Positions 17,727-27,632 are shown, counted from the first letter of the stretch. The stretch is 45,906 bases of DNA from Ignavibacteria bacterium (GCA_019912545.1 JAIOIK010000152.1:1-45906), one strand, 5' to 3'. Numbers and translations are program-made. The notes: a model not told the origin generated them from the sequence alone.

Positions 17727-19097
17727 TTAAAGCGAGTTTACAATTTTCTTGAATTCTCGGCCCCTGTGTTCGTAATTATCAAACATATCAAAGCTGGCAC
17801 ACGCCGGTGAAAGAAGCACAACTTCATTTTTTGCTGCAGCCGATGCGGCTGTATTCACAGCGTCATTCATATTCTCCGCCATTGTTACCGGTAGAATATC
17901 TTTAAAATAGTTATATACTTTTTCTTTTGATTCCCCTATTGCTATTATATGTTTCACGTGTTCCTTCACTTCGTTTTCTATCTGGCTGTAATCATTTCCC
18001 TTATCTTTTCCGCCAAGTATTAGCACAAGCGGCTCGTTGAATCCTTTTAAGGCATACCATACTGAATTTACATTTGTAGCTTTTGAATCATTGTAGAATT
18101 TTATCCCGTTTATATCACGCACAAACTCAAGCCTGTGCTCAACTCCCTTAAAATTTTCAAGTGTTTTCCTGATGTACTCTTTTTCTATACCGAAAATCCT
18201 TGCCGAGATCACAGAGGCCATAGCATTATAAACATTATGCTGGCCTTTGATAATCAGATTCTGTGTATCTATAATATTCTCTTCCCCCATATAATAGTAG
18301 TAGATGAGGTCAAAATTATCTACAAATGCTCCGCTTTCCGTCTTATCCTTAACCGAAGGATAAAGGCTGAATGCTGATTGTTTTGCATTTATTCCGTAAC
18401 TTACGGACTTCCTGACAAGCTCATCGTCATAATTAAACACAAAATAATCGCTGCTGTTTTGATTATCTGTAATTTTCATTTTTGACTCGAGATATTTTTC
18501 AAATGAATCATATCTATCCAGATGGTCCGGAGTGATATTCAAACAAATGGCAATGAACGGTTTGAACTCTTTAATGTTATCTAACTGAAAACTGCTTGTT
18601 TCAAGCACTATAATAGAATTCTCGTCTGTATCTTCAACTATATCCGAAAATGCAGTGCCGATATTTCCGCATACAAAAGTTTTGTACCCTGCATCTTTAA
18701 AAATCTCACCAATCAAAGTTGTTGTTGTTGTTTTCCCGTTTGTACCCGTTATTGCGATCACTTTCCCTTTGCAAAACCATGATGCTGCTTCAACCTCGCT
18801 GATTACTTCAAGCCCTTTGCCAAGCGCAGTCGTTATTACTTCTGAATTTTGCGGTACTCCCGGACTTACTACAATTATATCAGCATCATACACCCTGCTG
18901 CTGTGAGAACCGAATTCATGCCCGATATTGCACGTTTCAATTTCTTTCACAAATTCAGGATCTATTTTACCGGGTAAACTTGCGTCACTTAAGAAAACCT
19001 CAAAACCTTTTTTCTTTAGAAGCTTTGCCGCGGCAACTCCGCTTCGTGCCGCGCCTATAATTGAAATTCTCTTGAATTTATTCAGCGGATTATTCAA
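17727..19097 (-). CDS. murD: UDP-N-acetylmuramoyl-L-alanine--D-glutamate ligase MurD
   Basis: Adds D-Glu to UDP-MurNAc-L-Ala. 456 residues from a TTG start. Motifs: N-terminal IIGAARSGVAAAKLLKKKGF, P-loop ITGTNGKTTTTTLIGE, ETSSFQL, NITPDHLDRYDSFEKYLESK, FYNDSKATNVNSV and ILGGKDKGNDYS; the C-terminal LLSPACASFDMFDNYEHRGREF is specific for MurD. No ATG is available near the N-terminus, so the TTG appears real. Confidence 0.98.
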   Translation of the reverse strand: MNNPLNKFKRISIIGAARSGVAAAKLLKKKGFEVFLSDASLPGKIDPEFVKEIETCNIGHEFGSHSSRVYDADIIVVSPGVPQNSEVITTALGKGLEVISEVEAASWFCKGKVIAITGTNGKTTTTTLIGEIFKDAGYKTFVCGNIGTAFSDIVEDTDENSIIVLETSSFQLDNIKEFKPFIAICLNITPDHLDRYDSFEKYLESKMKITDNQNSSDYFVFNYDDELVRKSVSYGINAKQSAFSLYPSVKDKTESGAFVDNFDLIYYYYMGEENIIDTQNLIIKGQHNVYNAMASVISARIFGIEKEYIRKTLENFKGVEHRLEFVRDINGIKFYNDSKATNVNSVWYALKGFNEPLVLILGGKDKGNDYSQIENEVKEHVKHIIAIGESKEKVYNYFKDILPVTMAENMNDAVNTAASAAAKNEVVLLSPACASFDMFDNYEHRGREFKKIVNSL

Positions 19098-19100
19098 TTT

Positions 19101-19754
19101 TTATCTTGGAAATGTAGCCCCAACATTCAATCCAATACCATGATAGCGTAGTTCGTCGAATTCTCTTAAATAATTGAAGTACTTCAATTCCAGGATTATA
19201 TTAAAATCATAATTCTTGAAAAAAACTGCACCTGCTATCAGGTTAAGTCCTAGTCCGCCTCGTGCAGCAACGCTGCTCTTATTAGGATCGTCTCTGTCTC
19301 TGCCTATAAAGTGCAGTCCAAGCCCGCCGCCAACGAATGGGTCAACTTCTGATTTATTGGATTTGCCGAGAAATGGATACATAACATTCACATCAAGGCC
19401 AATATCTGTCATTGCAGGGCTTGTCTTGAATCTGAAAGGAATACTTATTTCTGCCCAGAAGCCTTCGCCGACATATTTACCAAAAGCTTCAACAGAAATA
19501 AGCTGGTTTCCGTGGTAATCACCCTGCAGAAAGAACATTCCGATCTTACCGCCGGGCACAAAATAGATTTTCTTTGTAGGTTTCTGCATTAACTTCACTT
19601 TTGAAGAGTTAGATTTCAGCTTCAAAGGACTTAAATTCAACCCGTGATTATCAGCGGACTTGAATTTAAGCTCTCCGGCTGATGTTTGTGCAAAGAGACT
19701 TGCCGAAAAACAAACGACTATAAAGAGTGCTGTTAAAACATTTTTGATTCTCAT
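19101..19754 (-). CDS. Predicted outer-membrane beta-barrel protein, between murD and mraY
   Basis: 217 residues. A signal peptide (MRIKNVLTALFIVVCFSASLFAQ, cleavage after about residue 23) is followed by a probably disordered or basic linker (about 25-60). The remaining 155 residues alternate hydrophobic and polar residues with many Gly and aromatics (GGKIGMFFLQGDYHG, EISIPFRFK, VGGGLGLHF, ARGGLGLNLIAG, GIGLNVGATFPR). The C-terminal residues are FPR rather than a classic terminal Phe. This fits an OmpW/OmpA-size 8-stranded barrel. It lies 3 nt before murD and 23 nt after mraY, so it is embedded in the dcw operon. No named family is assigned. Confidence 0.72.
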   Translation of the reverse strand: MRIKNVLTALFIVVCFSASLFAQTSAGELKFKSADNHGLNLSPLKLKSNSSKVKLMQKPTKKIYFVPGGKIGMFFLQGDYHGNQLISVEAFGKYVGEGFWAEISIPFRFKTSPAMTDIGLDVNVMYPFLGKSNKSEVDPFVGGGLGLHFIGRDRDDPNKSSVAARGGLGLNLIAGAVFFKNYDFNIILELKYFNYLREFDELRYHGIGLNVGATFPR

Positions 19755-19777
19755 AATATTATCCTTTTTAAATTGAT

Positions 19778-20887
19778 TTATCTTATCTTAAATGTAGCAA
19801 ATGCCAGGATTGCCAGTATTACAGCTACAATGTAAAAACGTGTTACAATTTTAGGTTCCGGAATCCCGCCCAGTTCATAATGATGATGAAGCGGGGCCAT
19901 TTTGAAAATTCTTACTCCTTCACCATACTTTTTCTTGGTGTACTTAAAGTAGTATCTCTGAATAATTACAGAAAGTGATTCAGCAAAAAATATTCCGCCG
20001 AGTATTGGCAGCAAAAATTCCTTCTTCACAAGTATCGAGAGTGTCCCTAGTGCGCCACCGAGAGCAAGTGAGCCTGTATCACCCATAATTACCTGGGCAG
20101 GGTATGAATTGAACCACAGAAAACCAAGCGATGCCCCGACAAGCGCTGCACAGTACACGGCAAGCTCACCGTTACCGGGCAGGTAAATAATCCTCAGATA
20201 GTTGCTGAAGATCTCGTTTCCTGATAAATAAGCTATCAGCCCAAAAGCAAGGCCTGCAATACCTACGCAGCCTATTGCCAGACCGTCAAGCCCATCAGTT
20301 AAGTTCACAGCATTTGAAGTGGCAGTAATAATGAATACGATTAACGGTATATATAGATACGAAAAATCAAATTCAATTTGTTTTATGAACGGTATTGTAG
20401 TAACTGAATTTATCTTCTGAAATTCCGGCAGGAAGTATATCAGGCATGCTATTACGATTCCAAGAGCTATCTGGTTCATAAGTTTGTACCTGGCGACCAA
20501 ACCTTTTTTCATTTTCTTGAAAACCTTCAGGTAGTCATCAATAAATCCAACCATTCCCATCCATATTGTGGATAGAAGTATCAGCAGTGTGTATGTATTT
20601 TTAAGATCGCCCCACAAAAGCACCGGGATAACTATTGCAAGAATGATGATAACGCCGCCCATTGTAGGTGTACCTGATTTTACCAAATGAGTTTGCGGGC
20701 CGTCTTTTCTTATCTCATCGGCTACTCTTCTTTCATTAAGTATCTTCAGTATCTTGGGGCCGATCCAGAAACAGATGATCATAGCGGTTATTGCCGAAAG
20801 AGCAGAACGCCAGGTCAGGAACCTGAATACATCAAATCCCGGAGGATGAAAAGTCTTATTTATGTATTCTGCTAAATAATAAAGCAT
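19778..20887 (-). CDS. mraY: Phospho-N-acetylmuramoyl-pentapeptide-transferase MraY
   Basis: Integral membrane enzyme that makes lipid I from UDP-MurNAc-pentapeptide and undecaprenyl phosphate. 369 residues, about ten transmembrane helices. Motifs: KSGTPTMGGVII (69-80), GFIDDYLKV (about 115-123, the catalytic Asp pair), NLTDGLDGLAIG (about 195-206), MGDTGSLALGGALG, and the HHHYELGG loop (about 336-343). Confidence 0.98.
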   Translation of the reverse strand: MLYYLAEYINKTFHPPGFDVFRFLTWRSALSAITAMIICFWIGPKILKILNERRVADEIRKDGPQTHLVKSGTPTMGGVIIILAIVIPVLLWGDLKNTYTLLILLSTIWMGMVGFIDDYLKVFKKMKKGLVARYKLMNQIALGIVIACLIYFLPEFQKINSVTTIPFIKQIEFDFSYLYIPLIVFIITATSNAVNLTDGLDGLAIGCVGIAGLAFGLIAYLSGNEIFSNYLRIIYLPGNGELAVYCAALVGASLGFLWFNSYPAQVIMGDTGSLALGGALGTLSILVKKEFLLPILGGIFFAESLSVIIQRYYFKYTKKKYGEGVRIFKMAPLHHHYELGGIPEPKIVTRFYIVAVILAILAFATFKIR

Positions 20888-20909
20888 GCTTTGTTAAATT
20901 ATATGATAA

Positions 20910-22310
20910 TTAGTATGATCCGAATGTTCTTTCTATTACTTCTTCCATCTCCATGCCTCTTGAACCCTTGAATAATACTATATCACCTTTACTTATCATT
21001 GTTCTGAGTAATATAGACATGGAGTACTTATCTGAGAAATGATAATTATTTTTTATTCCTTTTGCTCCAGTATGTGTGCTGAATGAGTCTTTTCCATATG
21101 TGAAAAGGTTATCAAATTTCATAGATTTGATAATTCTTCCGATATCTTTATGTTCTTTGGTGCTTTGTTTACCCAGCTCAAGCATATCTGCCAATACGAC
21201 AAATTTTTTACCTTTTGTCTTAAATGCTTTCAAATTATCAAGCGCGGCCTTAACGGAATCCGGGTTGGAATTATATGTATCATCTATAACCCAAACCCCG
21301 TTAATGCTCTTTAGCTGATTGCGCTTTTTAGACTCAATTTTATACCGGGTTACCGCTTTGTTTATGGAGCGAACCGGGACTTCGAAAAAGAAACCAACCG
21401 CCGCCGCAGATAGAGCAGCCTGGCAGCTTTGGTAACCTATAGTATTTAACTGAGTGTTAATGGTCTTATTATTGTATTTGATCTGAATTTGAGGATAAAA
21501 ACCATTGAACTTCTTTACAACTCCTTTTACTTCTGTATTTCCTCTGAATCCATAAGTAAATTTCTTAATATCTTTGGAACCTTTATACTTTTTTAGAAAT
21601 TTATCATCTGTATTTAAAAACAATGTTCCGTGAACTTCCTTTAGATACTCCGCCAACTCGCCCTCTGCTTTTGCTGCTCCTCTTAGATCCTTTAAGAACT
21701 CTAAGTGCTCTTTTCCGATGTTCGTTATCAATCCGAACTGCGGTTTCACCATTCTGCAAAGCAGGTCAACTTCTCCGAAGTGATTAGTCCCAACTTCGAT
21801 CACTGCGATCTCATGCCTTTTGTTCAGCCTGAAGAGTGTTAATGGGACTCCTAATTGATTATTGAGATTTCCTTCAGTCCTTAGAACATTATATTTCTGC
21901 ATCAGAACATTTGCGATGAAATCCTTAGCTGAAGTTTTTCCGTTACTGCCTCCAACAGCCAATACCGGAATTATAAATCTATCCCTGTATCCGGAAGCCA
22001 GCTCACCAAGTGAAGCGACTGTATCTCTAACCAGTACTAATGACTTTTTTTTAAAAGAACGTTTTTCAGTTACTTTAAGCTTTCTATACCATAATTCCGA
22101 AACTACTGCGCATTTTACACCTTTTTTGAAGAGGCTTTTTACAAAATCATGTCCGTCAAATCGTTCACCCTGTATTGCAAAGAACAACTCATTGCTCCGG
22201 CATTTTCTTGAGTCAATTGAGACTCCGCCAAAATTTGTATTCTCTAAGCACCCTGCATTTATGATCCCGGAGTTCTTTAATTTCTCAAGATCGCTTAGCC
22301 CAATTCCCAT
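20910..22310 (-). CDS. murF: UDP-N-acetylmuramoyl-tripeptide--D-alanyl-D-alanine ligase MurF
   Basis: Adds D-Ala-D-Ala to UDP-MurNAc-tripeptide. 466 residues. Motifs: SIDSRKCRSNELFFAIQGERFDGHDF, P-loop VGGSNGKTSAKDFIANV, the LNNQLGVPLTLFRL segment typical of MurF, EVGTNHFGEVDLL, ITNIGKEHLEFL, WVIDDTYNSNPDSVKAAL. The start overlaps the murE stop by one base (TGATG). Confidence 0.97.
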   Translation of the reverse strand: MGIGLSDLEKLKNSGIINAGCLENTNFGGVSIDSRKCRSNELFFAIQGERFDGHDFVKSLFKKGVKCAVVSELWYRKLKVTEKRSFKKKSLVLVRDTVASLGELASGYRDRFIIPVLAVGGSNGKTSAKDFIANVLMQKYNVLRTEGNLNNQLGVPLTLFRLNKRHEIAVIEVGTNHFGEVDLLCRMVKPQFGLITNIGKEHLEFLKDLRGAAKAEGELAEYLKEVHGTLFLNTDDKFLKKYKGSKDIKKFTYGFRGNTEVKGVVKKFNGFYPQIQIKYNNKTINTQLNTIGYQSCQAALSAAAVGFFFEVPVRSINKAVTRYKIESKKRNQLKSINGVWVIDDTYNSNPDSVKAALDNLKAFKTKGKKFVVLADMLELGKQSTKEHKDIGRIIKSMKFDNLFTYGKDSFSTHTGAKGIKNNYHFSDKYSMSILLRTMISKGDIVLFKGSRGMEMEEVIERTFGSY

Positions 22311-23797
22311 CAGCTGAATTTCTGTGCTATTTCCTTATCGCTTAAGTGATACTTTACGCCTTTGATCTCCTGGTATGTTTCATGTCCTTTGCCTGCTATA
22401 AGTATAACATCACCCTTTTTGCTCATTTCAAAAGCTTTTTTTATTGCAAGCTCACGGTTCTCCTCAATGGAGTAATTATCCTGTGTAATACCTGCTTTGA
22501 TGTCATCAATTATTATCATAGGATCTTCATCTCTTGGATTATCGCTGGTTATTATCACTTCATCGCTGTTCTTTGCAGCTACATCACCCATCAGCGGTCT
22601 TTTTAATTTATCCCTGTTTCCGCCGCAGCCAAATATGGTAATGATACTTCCTTTGGATTTGCTTTCATCAAGTATTTCCCTGATTGTAGTTATTGTCTTC
22701 AGGAGTGAATCAGGTGTATGCGAGTAATCAATTATTGCAGATGCACCGTTGCTTAATTTTATACGATTGAACCTGCCTTCAACCGGCTGAAACTCTTCAA
22801 TAAATTTGATAATATCCTTATAATCTATCTTTAATGATTTTAAAGCAGCAATGGCGGCAAGAATATTGTGAACATTAAATTTTCCGGTTAGCTTTGTTTT
22901 GATTTTTATCTTTTCAATATCTTCACCATTATGCGGAACAAGCACTTCAAAACTCATTCCGTTCATATCCATCTCAAGATTCTTTGCCGAATACGTCCCG
23001 CATCCAAAGCCGTAAGATATCCTTTCTGCCTCGGTTGATCCCACAATCTTTGTGCCATACTCATCATTACAGTTATATATTACTGCCGGTTTGATATTTT
23101 TTCCGCCGATCCTTTTCATTGAATCAAAAAGTATCTTTTTGGCTTCGAAATATTCCTGCATTGTGTTATGAAAATCCAAATGCTCTGGAGTTAAATTTGT
23201 ATATACCGCTGTATCAAAATCCACGCCATACACCCTGTTAAGCGCAAGTGAGTGTGATGATACTTCCATTACTGCATATTCAACACCTTCATCAGCCATT
23301 TCTTTAAGCAGGCTGTTGAGTTCAACTGATTCCGGTGTAGTATGTTCTGTTTTGATAAACCTTTTATTTATATAGTTTCCGTTCGTACCTATGAGTCCTG
23401 TTTTTTTGCCAGTAGACTGCAATACAAAATTTATTAATGAGCTTACCGTTGTTTTGCCGTTGGTTCCTGTTACGCCCGTCATTATCATTCTTTTGGAAGG
23501 ATAGCCATAAAATACATTGCTCATAACAGCCATTATTTTCCTGCAGTCTTTAATTTTGTATATTCTTGAATCATTTATACCGGGCTCGCTATCCGTAAAC
23601 ACAGCCTTTGCGCCTTTATCCAGAGCATCCTTGATATATACATTGCCGTCAGCCTTAAACCCTTTGATGGCGAAAAAAACATCATTCTGTTCAATTGAAG
23701 AGGAATTATAGCAAAGCTTATTGACTTCAAAATCAAATCCTTTTTCAAGTTCCAAAACGTCAGCTTCAGTTTTTGCTATCATTTCCGAAAAATTCAT
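22310..23797 (-). CDS. murE: UDP-MurNAc-L-Ala-D-Glu--meso-diaminopimelate ligase MurE
   Basis: 495 residues. Motifs: YNSSSIEQNDVFFAIKGFKADGN, P-loop GVTGTNGKTTVSSLINF, TTPESVELN, EVSSHSLALNRV, YTNLTPEHLDFHNTM and IIDYSHTPDSL. The substrate loop ITSDNPRDEDP contains DNPR, the signature of meso-diaminopimelate-specific MurE, so the wall should be of the DAP type (A1-gamma). It overlaps ftsI by one base (TAATG) and murF by one base. Confidence 0.98.
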   Translation of the reverse strand: MNFSEMIAKTEADVLELEKGFDFEVNKLCYNSSSIEQNDVFFAIKGFKADGNVYIKDALDKGAKAVFTDSEPGINDSRIYKIKDCRKIMAVMSNVFYGYPSKRMIMTGVTGTNGKTTVSSLINFVLQSTGKKTGLIGTNGNYINKRFIKTEHTTPESVELNSLLKEMADEGVEYAVMEVSSHSLALNRVYGVDFDTAVYTNLTPEHLDFHNTMQEYFEAKKILFDSMKRIGGKNIKPAVIYNCNDEYGTKIVGSTEAERISYGFGCGTYSAKNLEMDMNGMSFEVLVPHNGEDIEKIKIKTKLTGKFNVHNILAAIAALKSLKIDYKDIIKFIEEFQPVEGRFNRIKLSNGASAIIDYSHTPDSLLKTITTIREILDESKSKGSIITIFGCGGNRDKLKRPLMGDVAAKNSDEVIITSDNPRDEDPMIIIDDIKAGITQDNYSIEENRELAIKKAFEMSKKGDVILIAGKGHETYQEIKGVKYHLSDKEIAQKFS

Positions 23798-25917
23798 TAT
23801 TGATTTTCAGGATTATCACAATTAATGATAACCGTTTGATTCTTGATCAGCGTTTCCCCCGGATCAGGCATTTGTCCTGTTACTTTCCCTGTGCCCGTTA
23901 CTTTATAGTCAAAACCCATTGTTGAAAGCGTAAAAATGCATTTCCTAAGGCTCATTCCTTTTAAATCAGGCATTTTTGCCGGATTATCTTTCTGCAATTC
24001 GATTTCATTCACACCTGCAGAAGTAGTAAGCCTCATTATATTATTACCATTTTCATCTTTGACAAATTGCTGGCTATTTACAAGTGCGTTCTTTTTTGCC
24101 CCTTCAATTTCGTATGGAATTTCATTTTCCTTGAGGAATTTTACTGCATCTGTTATATCAAAATTCACGAGATTGATATTATTGGGATCCAGAAGATCAT
24201 TTTGCAGGTTGTTTCCTGCCATTACATAATTTGCTTCGTTTTCCGGCGCCGAATATTCGTGCAGTCCGGTTAAGTTGATTATCCTCTCTGCAATTTTTTT
24301 AAATATCGGTGCAGAAACTTTTCCGCCGTAATATTCACCTGCGCCCGGAGCATCTATTATAACGGCTACGACGATCTGCGGATCTTCAGCGGGAAAGTAA
24401 CCTATAAACGATGATGTATATTTGCTTTTGGAATATTTGCCTTCAACTATCTTCTGTGATGTACCAGTTTTGCCTGCAATCTTGATGTTATCTATTTTTG
24501 CATCTTTACCTGTACCTCTTTCAACTACTCCAACAAACAACTCTGTTAAAGTTTTGGCAGTATTTTTTGAAATAACATTTCTTACCTCCGAAGGTTTGAA
24601 TTCCTTTATCAATGTTCCGTCAGGAGCAAGTATTTTTTTTATGATGAATGGCTTCATCATCATTCCGTCATTAGCAACGCAAGCATATGCATTTGTCATT
24701 TGCAGTGCAGTTACCAGGACTTCATATCCAATCGCCATATAATTCAGTGTAACCGGTGAAAATTCTACCGGGCGTTTAAGCCTGCCTTTCATTTCTCCGG
24801 GAAGATCAATTCCCGTCGTAATGCCGTATCCAAAATCCCTTGCATATTTATAGAACCGCTCCCTGCCTAGCCTGTTTGCAACCTGGATAGTACCGATATT
24901 GCTTGACTGCTCTATTACCTGCTGAAAAGTTAAGCTTGAGAATTTATGCGAATCCTTAATATTCATATACTCGCCGCCATAGGTATTTATCACATCAAAT
25001 TTTGTCATCAGGTTTTCTTCAAGCGCAGCGGCACCTGTTACAATTTTAAATGTTGAACCGGGCTCATATAAATCAGTTATCTCGGCTATTTTATCCTGGC
25101 TGCTGCCATCAAGTGAAATACAGTTCATTGCAAGTATCTCACCTGTTTTGACATTCATAACTACAACTTTACCGCCAAGAGAATTATTTACCGAAACTCC
25201 GGCTGAGAGCTCTTCTTCAACGATCTTCTGAATATTCATATCTATTGTAAGAAGCACATTATTACCGTCAATGGGCTCTTTCCGGGGATACTCAACGGCA
25301 GGCCTTTTCTTGCCAAGCCCATCTTTTTGCATGACTACGTAGCCGTCTTTCCCTGAAAGCAGGTCGTTGAGTTCAAGCTCAACACCGCTTAATCCGATAT
25401 TATCTATATTTGTGAATCCAATCAGTTGTGAAGACAGCCTCTCATAATTAAATACCCTATTGGGTTCGTTAAGCTTTATCACCCCTGAGATATTAATATC
25501 TTTAACCTGGTCTTCGTATTTAGGGTCAATCCTTCTTTCTAGCCAGATAAATGATGTGTTACGCGTGTTAAGTTTATCCAGGTAGAAAGATTTGTCTTTA
25601 CCGAATATTCCGCCAAAAATTGCTGCAACTGAATCTTTGTTATCAACCATATTAGGATCAGCAGCAAATGAATACATGTTTATGTTCGAGACGAGCGCAT
25701 TCATTTTCCTGTCGAAAATAATTCCCCGCGAAGGCCTTAATGATATTCTGCTTTCATACTGCTTTTTTGCCGCTACCCTGTACTTAGCTGATTCTACAAC
25801 CTGAATAGTAAACAATTTGTACAGGATGACGAGAAACAACAGACCGAACACTACCATGAAGACTGCTATTCTTCTTTCAGTGTTTGCCTTAATGTTTGTT
25901 TTTGTTCTTTCCCGCAT
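23797..25917 (-). CDS. ftsI: Division transpeptidase FtsI (class B PBP) with C-terminal PASTA domain
   Basis: 706 residues. A basic N-terminus, one transmembrane helix (about 17-38), a dimerisation domain (60-200; SLRPSRGIIFDR), and a transpeptidase domain with the three catalytic motifs S288-TFK (EPGSTFK), S338-SN (EQSSN) and K483-TGT (AGKTGTSQK). Residues about 640-706 form a PASTA domain (MPDLKGMSLRKCIFTLSTMGF..). PASTA-bearing FtsI is usual in Bacteroidota/Chlorobi and in Gram-positive SpoVD/PBP2x. It cross-links septal peptidoglycan with FtsW. Confidence 0.97.
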   Translation of the reverse strand: MRERTKTNIKANTERRIAVFMVVFGLLFLVILYKLFTIQVVESAKYRVAAKKQYESRISLRPSRGIIFDRKMNALVSNINMYSFAADPNMVDNKDSVAAIFGGIFGKDKSFYLDKLNTRNTSFIWLERRIDPKYEDQVKDINISGVIKLNEPNRVFNYERLSSQLIGFTNIDNIGLSGVELELNDLLSGKDGYVVMQKDGLGKKRPAVEYPRKEPIDGNNVLLTIDMNIQKIVEEELSAGVSVNNSLGGKVVVMNVKTGEILAMNCISLDGSSQDKIAEITDLYEPGSTFKIVTGAAALEENLMTKFDVINTYGGEYMNIKDSHKFSSLTFQQVIEQSSNIGTIQVANRLGRERFYKYARDFGYGITTGIDLPGEMKGRLKRPVEFSPVTLNYMAIGYEVLVTALQMTNAYACVANDGMMMKPFIIKKILAPDGTLIKEFKPSEVRNVISKNTAKTLTELFVGVVERGTGKDAKIDNIKIAGKTGTSQKIVEGKYSKSKYTSSFIGYFPAEDPQIVVAVIIDAPGAGEYYGGKVSAPIFKKIAERIINLTGLHEYSAPENEANYVMAGNNLQNDLLDPNNINLVNFDITDAVKFLKENEIPYEIEGAKKNALVNSQQFVKDENGNNIMRLTTSAGVNEIELQKDNPAKMPDLKGMSLRKCIFTLSTMGFDYKVTGTGKVTGQMPDPGETLIKNQTVIINCDNPENQ

Positions 25918-25932
25918 TTTTTTTGCAAAAAG

Positions 25933-26247
25933 CTATTGAGTTAAATTCTCAGATTCGGATTTACCTATTGTTATTTTCTTAGGCTTAAGGGTTGAATACT
26001 GCAGGCCAAGCTTATCTACGGCTGTATTTTTTATGTTATCAAAATTTGTTAAGCGCTCAATTTCAGTCTGAAGATTATTGTTGGATGTAATGGTTTTGTT
26101 TATTTCGGTCTGTATATTGCTGTTACTTGTAACTAAAGTATTTACTGTGATAATATTGTTAACAAAGAAGACTATTATTCCGGCAGTTATAAAGAACATA
26201 ACCATTAAATTGAATAACGAAATTTTGCTTTGTTTTGGGCTTCTCAT
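25933..26247 (-). CDS. ftsL: FtsL-like divisome protein
   Basis: 104 residues. A short basic N-terminus (RSPKQSKIS), one transmembrane helix (about 11-32), then a periplasmic coiled coil of about 45 residues (SNSNIQTEINKTITSNNNLQTEIERL, 42-67) and a short C-terminal tail with GLQYSTLKPKKI. Sequence identity in FtsL is too low for motif proof. The size, topology and position between rsmH and ftsI are those of FtsL. It lies 15 nt before ftsI. Confidence 0.85.
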   Translation of the reverse strand: MRSPKQSKISLFNLMVMFFITAGIIVFFVNNIITVNTLVTSNSNIQTEINKTITSNNNLQTEIERLTNFDNIKNTAVDKLGLQYSTLKPKKITIGKSESENLTQ

Positions 26248-26287
26248 TTCATACTGCTTTATTCACTATTCCTATTTATTGAGTTTT

Positions 26288-27169
26288 TCAGATCTTTTCT
26301 GCTGCTCTTAATTTTGCGCTTCTTGCTTTTGTATTGGCTGTAATTTCTTCTTCTGCTGCTTCAACGGGTTTTTTGGTTATGACTTTCAGCTTATCGCTGC
26401 TTCTGAATGCGTTTTTTACTATCCTGTCTTCAAGCGAGTGGTACGAAACTACTGCAACTCTTGCTCCTGTTTCCAAAACATCTGATGAATCCTCAAGAAC
26501 TTCTGCCAGGTTAACTAGCTCGGCATTTACCTCAATTCTGATAGCCTGAAAGAGCTTCGAGAGATCACTGTTTAAATATCTAGGCGGAACAAGCTCCCTC
26601 ATCATATCCACAATATCAAATGTTGTACTGAATTCCCTGTTTTTTCTTGAAAGAACGATGTTTTTAGCAATTTGTCTGCCGTATTTCAACTCACCATATT
26701 CATAAAATATCTTTGCCAGTTCCTTTTCACTATACTTATTCACTACGTCGTTAGCTGTTAACCTTTGGTCTTTATCCGCCCTCATGTCAAGGGATGTATC
26801 CCTTTGGTAGCTGAATCCATCTTCGCTGATTAGCTGGTATGTTGAAAGACCAAGATCCATCATTATGCCGCTTACGTGCTCAAACCCTGAGTTCCTGATG
26901 ACTTCCTTTATATTCCGGAAATTATCCTGAACAAGCATTAAGCGGTCTGAGTACTTTGCCAAAGAACTGCGGCAATGACTGATAGCATAAACATCTCTAT
27001 CAATTCCTATAACCTTACAACCGGGTGAATCTTCTAGTATTTTTTTAGTGTAACCGCCGCCTCCAAGTGTGCAGTCAACAACAACATTTAAATCTGCCCC
27101 GCTTTTACCAAGCAGGAAATCTATCGTTTCATTTACAAGTACAGGCTCATGATAGAATTCATCATTCAA
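26288..27169 (-). CDS. rsmH: 16S rRNA m4C1402 methyltransferase RsmH (MraW)
   Basis: SAM-dependent N4-methylation of 16S rRNA C1402. 293 residues. Motifs: HEPVLVNETIDFL (7-19), the SAM-binding VDCTLGGGGYTKKILE, GIDRDVYAI, GIMMDLGLSTYQLISEDGFSYQRDTSLDMRAD (about 100-130), and VVSYHSLEDRIVKNAF. It lies 1 nt after mraZ, the universal dcw order. Confidence 0.97.
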   Translation of the reverse strand: MNDEFYHEPVLVNETIDFLLGKSGADLNVVVDCTLGGGGYTKKILEDSPGCKVIGIDRDVYAISHCRSSLAKYSDRLMLVQDNFRNIKEVIRNSGFEHVSGIMMDLGLSTYQLISEDGFSYQRDTSLDMRADKDQRLTANDVVNKYSEKELAKIFYEYGELKYGRQIAKNIVLSRKNREFSTTFDIVDMMRELVPPRYLNSDLSKLFQAIRIEVNAELVNLAEVLEDSSDVLETGARVAVVSYHSLEDRIVKNAFRSSDKLKVITKKPVEAAEEEITANTKARSAKLRAAEKI

Positions 27170-27170
27170 T

Positions 27171-27632
27171 TTACCCGCCCTGCGTATTTGTGTAAAGCTT
27201 GGTCATAACCTTTTGCATTACTCCCTCGTATGATTCAGGGCTATCGCTTAGATATTTTTCGTAAGCATCCGGATTCCAGATCTCGATCCTTTCGATCTGT
27301 CCGATCAAAAGAATTTCCTTCTTTATCTCAACCATCTTTTGCAGCTCCTGAGGAATTAATATCCTGTGCTGGGAATCCAGAGAAAGCTCATCTGCATGAA
27401 ACAGGATCCGCCTTCTCATAGAAACTTCATCTGTTGTATATGGATTTGTAGTCTGTACGGTTTTCAGAACTTTGGTCCATTCATAAGATGGGAATAACCA
27501 GATGCAGTTATCCCTGCCAAGGGTTACGTTCATAATACCACCTGCTTCCGGCAAGATGTGCTTGCGGAACTTTGAAGGTACAATGATTCTGCCCTTCTCA
27601 TCAATAGTAGTATTTGCGTGACCCTGGAACAA
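27171..27632 (-). CDS. mraZ: Transcriptional regulator MraZ (TTG start)
   Basis: DNA-binding repressor of the dcw cluster, with two AbrB-like SpoVT domains. The start is placed at TTG 27632, giving 153 residues beginning MFQGHANTTIDEKGRIIVP, as in other MraZ proteins. The frame stays open to an ATG at 27782, but that start would lie upstream of the promoter at 27731-27760 and would translate the operator, so it is rejected. The second repeat holds ADELSLDSQHRILIPQEL. Both repeats show the D(x)KGRI.(V/I)P / D(x)QHRI.IP motif. The first position of the dcw operon and the MraZ boxes upstream point to autoregulation. Confidence 0.96.
   Translation of the reverse strand: MFQGHANTTIDEKGRIIVPSKFRKHILPEAGGIMNVTLGRDNCIWLFPSYEWTKVLKTVQTTNPYTTDEVSMRRRILFHADELSLDSQHRILIPQELQKMVEIKKEILLIGQIERIEIWNPDAYEKYLSDSPESYEGVMQKVMTKLYTNTQGG

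Noticed and set aside
9239-27632. Missing ddl in the dcw cluster as an unusual loss
   Set aside because: ddl is often located elsewhere in this phylum, so its absence from the cluster alone is not informative.
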